Assembly: GCA_007129985.1 (NCBI GenBank) | Contig: SKUL01000181.1 | Coordinates: 1 to 7,958 of the forward strand | Direction of reading: 5' to 3' | From: Flavobacteriales bacterium | GTDB lineage: Bacteria; Bacteroidota; Bacteroidia; Flavobacteriales_D; SKUL01 | Length of the DNA: 7,958 bases | In this document: in pieces, positions 6,324 through 7,958 of the stretch | Layout of the letters: each line of letters opens with the position of its first letter | How positions within the stretch are numbered: position 1 is the stretch's first letter | Program-made: the position numbers and the translations under genes | Notes under the pieces: model-generated | What the model saw: the letters and a program-made list of their open reading frames with translations, nothing else | Told to the model about the DNA's origin: nothing | The model's database searches: none

Positions 6324-7274
6324 ATGAGAATTCAACTCCTTACTCTCGTCCTTTTTGCCATTCATTTCTTTTCATCAGCACAGGTGAGTAATGTACTGCC
6401 CATGTATGGACCTGGCAAGAAAACCAAAGAACAAATTAAACTTGACCAGAAGTTCATGCAAGATGTCACCAAGCAATTTGGATCCCGTCAGAAAGCATGT
6501 GAAGCTCATATAGATTTTGCTTGGCGATACTTCTATAACAACGATCTCGAGACAGCTATGAAAAGGTTCAATCAGGCTTGGTTGTTGAACCCTGAGTATC
6601 CGGATTGCTATTTTGGATTTGCAGCTCTAACCATTTTGAGCGACCAGGACCAAGCGCTGAAGTATATTGAAAAAGGCGAACGTTTCGATATGGACAAAAA
6701 TAGAGCACCGGAGTGTTTCCAGCGTGCTTCTAAATGCCTCGAACAGTTGAATCATTTCCACCACTCCGTTTACTTTTACGGCAAACTAATCGAATTAGAG
6801 CCCAACTCAGCATTTTACTACAAAAAAAGAGGCTACTTGCTTGCTTCCATTAACCGATTCGATGAAGCTATGAAAGACTACGGCACAGCGATTAAACTTG
6901 ACCCTAATGATGCCTTGACATTCAACAATAGAGGCTTCAGGTATCAACAAGACGGAAACCTTGAATTGGCTATTGATGATTATACAAAGGCTCTATCAAT
7001 AGACTCCAACTACATCAGCGCCAGACTTAACAGAGCACTTAGCTACATAGAGTCGAATAAGCTTAATGAAGCACTTAAAGATTTAAACAGATGTATTGAA
7101 CTCGACAAATCACATGGACCATTCTACTCTTTAAAAGGTCAATTACTTTTTGAACTTGATGAGCTGGACCAAGCGTGCAATTGTTTTGAGACGGCGATAA
7201 TGAATGGTGACCATTCAACTCAAGAAATGTTCCACTCGCTATGCATCAAGAACATACCTATAGAAAGAAAGTGA
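6324..7274 (+). CDS. Secreted tetratricopeptide-repeat (TPR) protein
   Basis: The product has 316 residues. The N-terminus (1-19, LLTLVLFAIHFFSSA, cleavage before Q20) is a Sec signal peptide, so the protein acts in the periplasm or outside the cell. From about residue 58 to 297 it consists of consecutive 34-residue TPR units. The clearest are 128-160 (ending IELEPNSA), 162-195 (GYLLASINRFDEAMKDYGTA...LDPNDA), 196-229 (NNRGFRYQQDGNLELAIDDY...SIDSNY), 230-263 (LNRALSYIESNKLNEALKDL...LDKSHG) and 264-297. TPRs build a helical scaffold for protein-protein contacts, so a partner is expected; the lipoprotein encoded just upstream with the same promoter repeat is a candidate, by inference only. No enzymatic domain is seen. 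The frame is intact, and the DNA is AT-rich (20/60 G+C in 7081-7140). Confidence 0.9.
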   Translation: MRIQLLTLVLFAIHFFSSAQVSNVLPMYGPGKKTKEQIKLDQKFMQDVTKQFGSRQKACEAHIDFAWRYFYNNDLETAMKRFNQAWLLNPEYPDCYFGFAALTILSDQDQALKYIEKGERFDMDKNRAPECFQRASKCLEQLNHFHHSVYFYGKLIELEPNSAFYYKKRGYLLASINRFDEAMKDYGTAIKLDPNDALTFNNRGFRYQQDGNLELAIDDYTKALSIDSNYISARLNRALSYIESNKLNEALKDLNRCIELDKSHGPFYSLKGQLLFELDELDQACNCFETAIMNGDHSTQEMFHSLCIKNIPIERK

Positions 7275-7361
7275 AGTCTTGTGACCAATGAAGTACGCAG
7301 CCACCTCTCTCTATTCCAATCCTGTTCCCTCCTCTTGCATACCCAAACGTCCCGAACCCAT

Positions 7362-7409
7362 TTTGCCCCCGACCTTATTTTAACCATCTTTGGGTACACC
7401 AAAGCTTTG
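7362..7409 (+). promoter_or_regulatory. Promoter-like repeat, copy 3, upstream of the transposase gene
   Basis: TTTG (7362-7365), a 19-nt spacer and CATCTTTG (7385-7392), followed by CTTTGG-GTACA-CCAAAG (7388-7404) and CTTTG, giving the palindrome CAAAGCTTTG (7400-7409). The block matches copy 1 upstream as well (CCCATTTTGCC at 7357-7367 and 4873-4883). The next start codon is 124 nt away, at 7517, in the transposase gene. Confidence 0.6.
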
Positions 7410-7471
7410 ACTGCGTAAAAGATTAGACAAGCCGAATATAAAACCATTTACGAATGTGATTTACCGCCAGG

Positions 7472-7487
7472 AATCCGTTCGGAGATT
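7472..7487. repeat. Diverged REP-like palindrome 5' of the transposase
   Basis: AATCCGTTCGGAGATT is an imperfect inverted repeat resembling palindrome 3 (AATCCCTTCGGGATT at 4717-4731). It lies 29 nt before the transposase ATG. It could be the left-side recognition repeat, or a chance match. Confidence 0.35.
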
Positions 7488-7516
7488 GGAAGTAACCAAA
7501 TCAAACGAAGAGCATC

Positions 7517-7958
7517 ATGCCGGGCACATTTTCGCAAATCTATATTCAGGTGGTGTTTGCCGTAAAAGGACGCCAAAGCTCCATTCACCCATCATGGGAA
7601 GAAGAACTGTACAAATACATCACGGGGATTGTGACCAACAAAAACCAAAAGCTTCTTGCTATCAACGGAATGCCGGATCATATCCACATCTTAATTGGCA
7701 TGCGTCCTTCTTGCTGTTTGTCAGACCTCGTCAGAGAAATTAAGAAGGCTAGCAACGATTTCATTAATCAGAAAAAAATCGGGCCGGGCAAATTTCAATG
7801 GCAAGAAGGGTTTGGGGCGTTTTCATATTCCCACTCTGCTTTAGACAATGTGATTGGATACATTCAGAATCAAAAGGAGCACCACCAAAAAAGAACGTTC
7901 AAAGAGGAATACAAAGACTTTTTGGCCAAATACCAAATTGAACATCAGGACGAGTACC
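7517..7958 (+). CDS. IS200-like / REP-associated tyrosine transposase (Y1), 3' end outside window
   Basis: The frame runs from ATG 7517 to the window edge without a stop (147 codons). The start is MPGTFSQIYIQVVFAVKGRQ. The HuH motif is H55-I-H57 in GMPDHIHILIG (51-61) and the catalytic tyrosine is probably Y115 in VIGYIQNQKEHH (112-123). Other family landmarks are FQWQEGFGAFSYS (93-105) and a charged C-terminus (KRTFKEEYKDFL, 125-136). Y1 transposases nick and join single-stranded DNA at hairpins. Comparison with the remnant at 4511-4615 predicts only about six more residues (LFDWID) before the stop, so the gene is probably complete just beyond the edge. There is no TnpB/IscB partner in the window. 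The palindromes next to the remnant favour a domesticated REP-associated (RAYT) type over a classical IS200, but the two cannot be separated here. Confidence 0.92.
   Translation, partial: MPGTFSQIYIQVVFAVKGRQSSIHPSWEEELYKYITGIVTNKNQKLLAINGMPDHIHILIGMRPSCCLSDLVREIKKASNDFINQKKIGPGKFQWQEGFGAFSYSHSALDNVIGYIQNQKEHHQKRTFKEEYKDFLAKYQIEHQDEY

Noticed and set aside
7456..7743. 95-codon open frame on the plus strand
   Set aside because: It overlaps the transposase gene in another frame; the transposase frame carries the HIH and Tyr motifs, this one carries none.

Overview
This window looks like chromosomal DNA of a Bacteroidota bacterium, probably Flavobacteriales-like. The evidence is a secreted protein with a type IX secretion (T9SS) C-terminal sorting domain, lipoproteins, start codons without Shine-Dalgarno sequences, and promoter-like sites of the Bacteroidota pattern TTTG-N19-(T/C)AnnTTTG. 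The species cannot be named from this.

Left half (1-4396), GC-richer. A 62-residue one-helix Cys-rich membrane protein (5-193, +) resembles the small NqrM-like proteins found near Na+-NQR genes. Convergent to it is a T9SS cargo protein (342-1418, -). Divergent from that is a two-gene operon whose reading frames overlap by ATGA: a NodB-fold polysaccharide deacetylase (1563-2558) and a formyltransferase-fold protein (2555-3322). It is probably a sugar or cell-envelope modification pair. Abutting it stop-to-stop, with no spacer, is apbE (3323-4396, -), the FAD:protein FMN transferase that flavinylates NqrB/NqrC or RnfG-type proteins.

Middle (4397-4995), no intact gene. It holds a promoter for apbE, a 3' remnant of an IS200-like/REP-associated tyrosine transposase (4511-4615), three different small palindromes at about 50-nt intervals (4616-4731), and a promoter-like repeat at 4878-4925.

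Right half (4996-7958), AT-richer and accessory-looking. It holds a lipoprotein of unknown function (4996-6105), a secreted TPR protein (6324-7274), and a nearly complete IS200-like/REP-associated transposase that runs off the window end (7517-7958). Each of these three genes is preceded by a copy of the same ~50-nt promoter-like element, which continues past the expected transcription start as CTTTGG-n5-CCAAAG-CTTTG. The 3' end of the intact transposase and the remnant at 4511 form direct repeats (63/70 identical bases) that bracket the lipoprotein/TPR segment.

I see no rRNA, tRNA, CRISPR array or clear rho-independent terminator. The short gaps at 194-341, 6106-6323 and 7275-7516 hold nothing else I can support. 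The points most worth following are the deacetylase/formyltransferase pair, the repeated promoter/leader element, and the transposase-bracketed segment.
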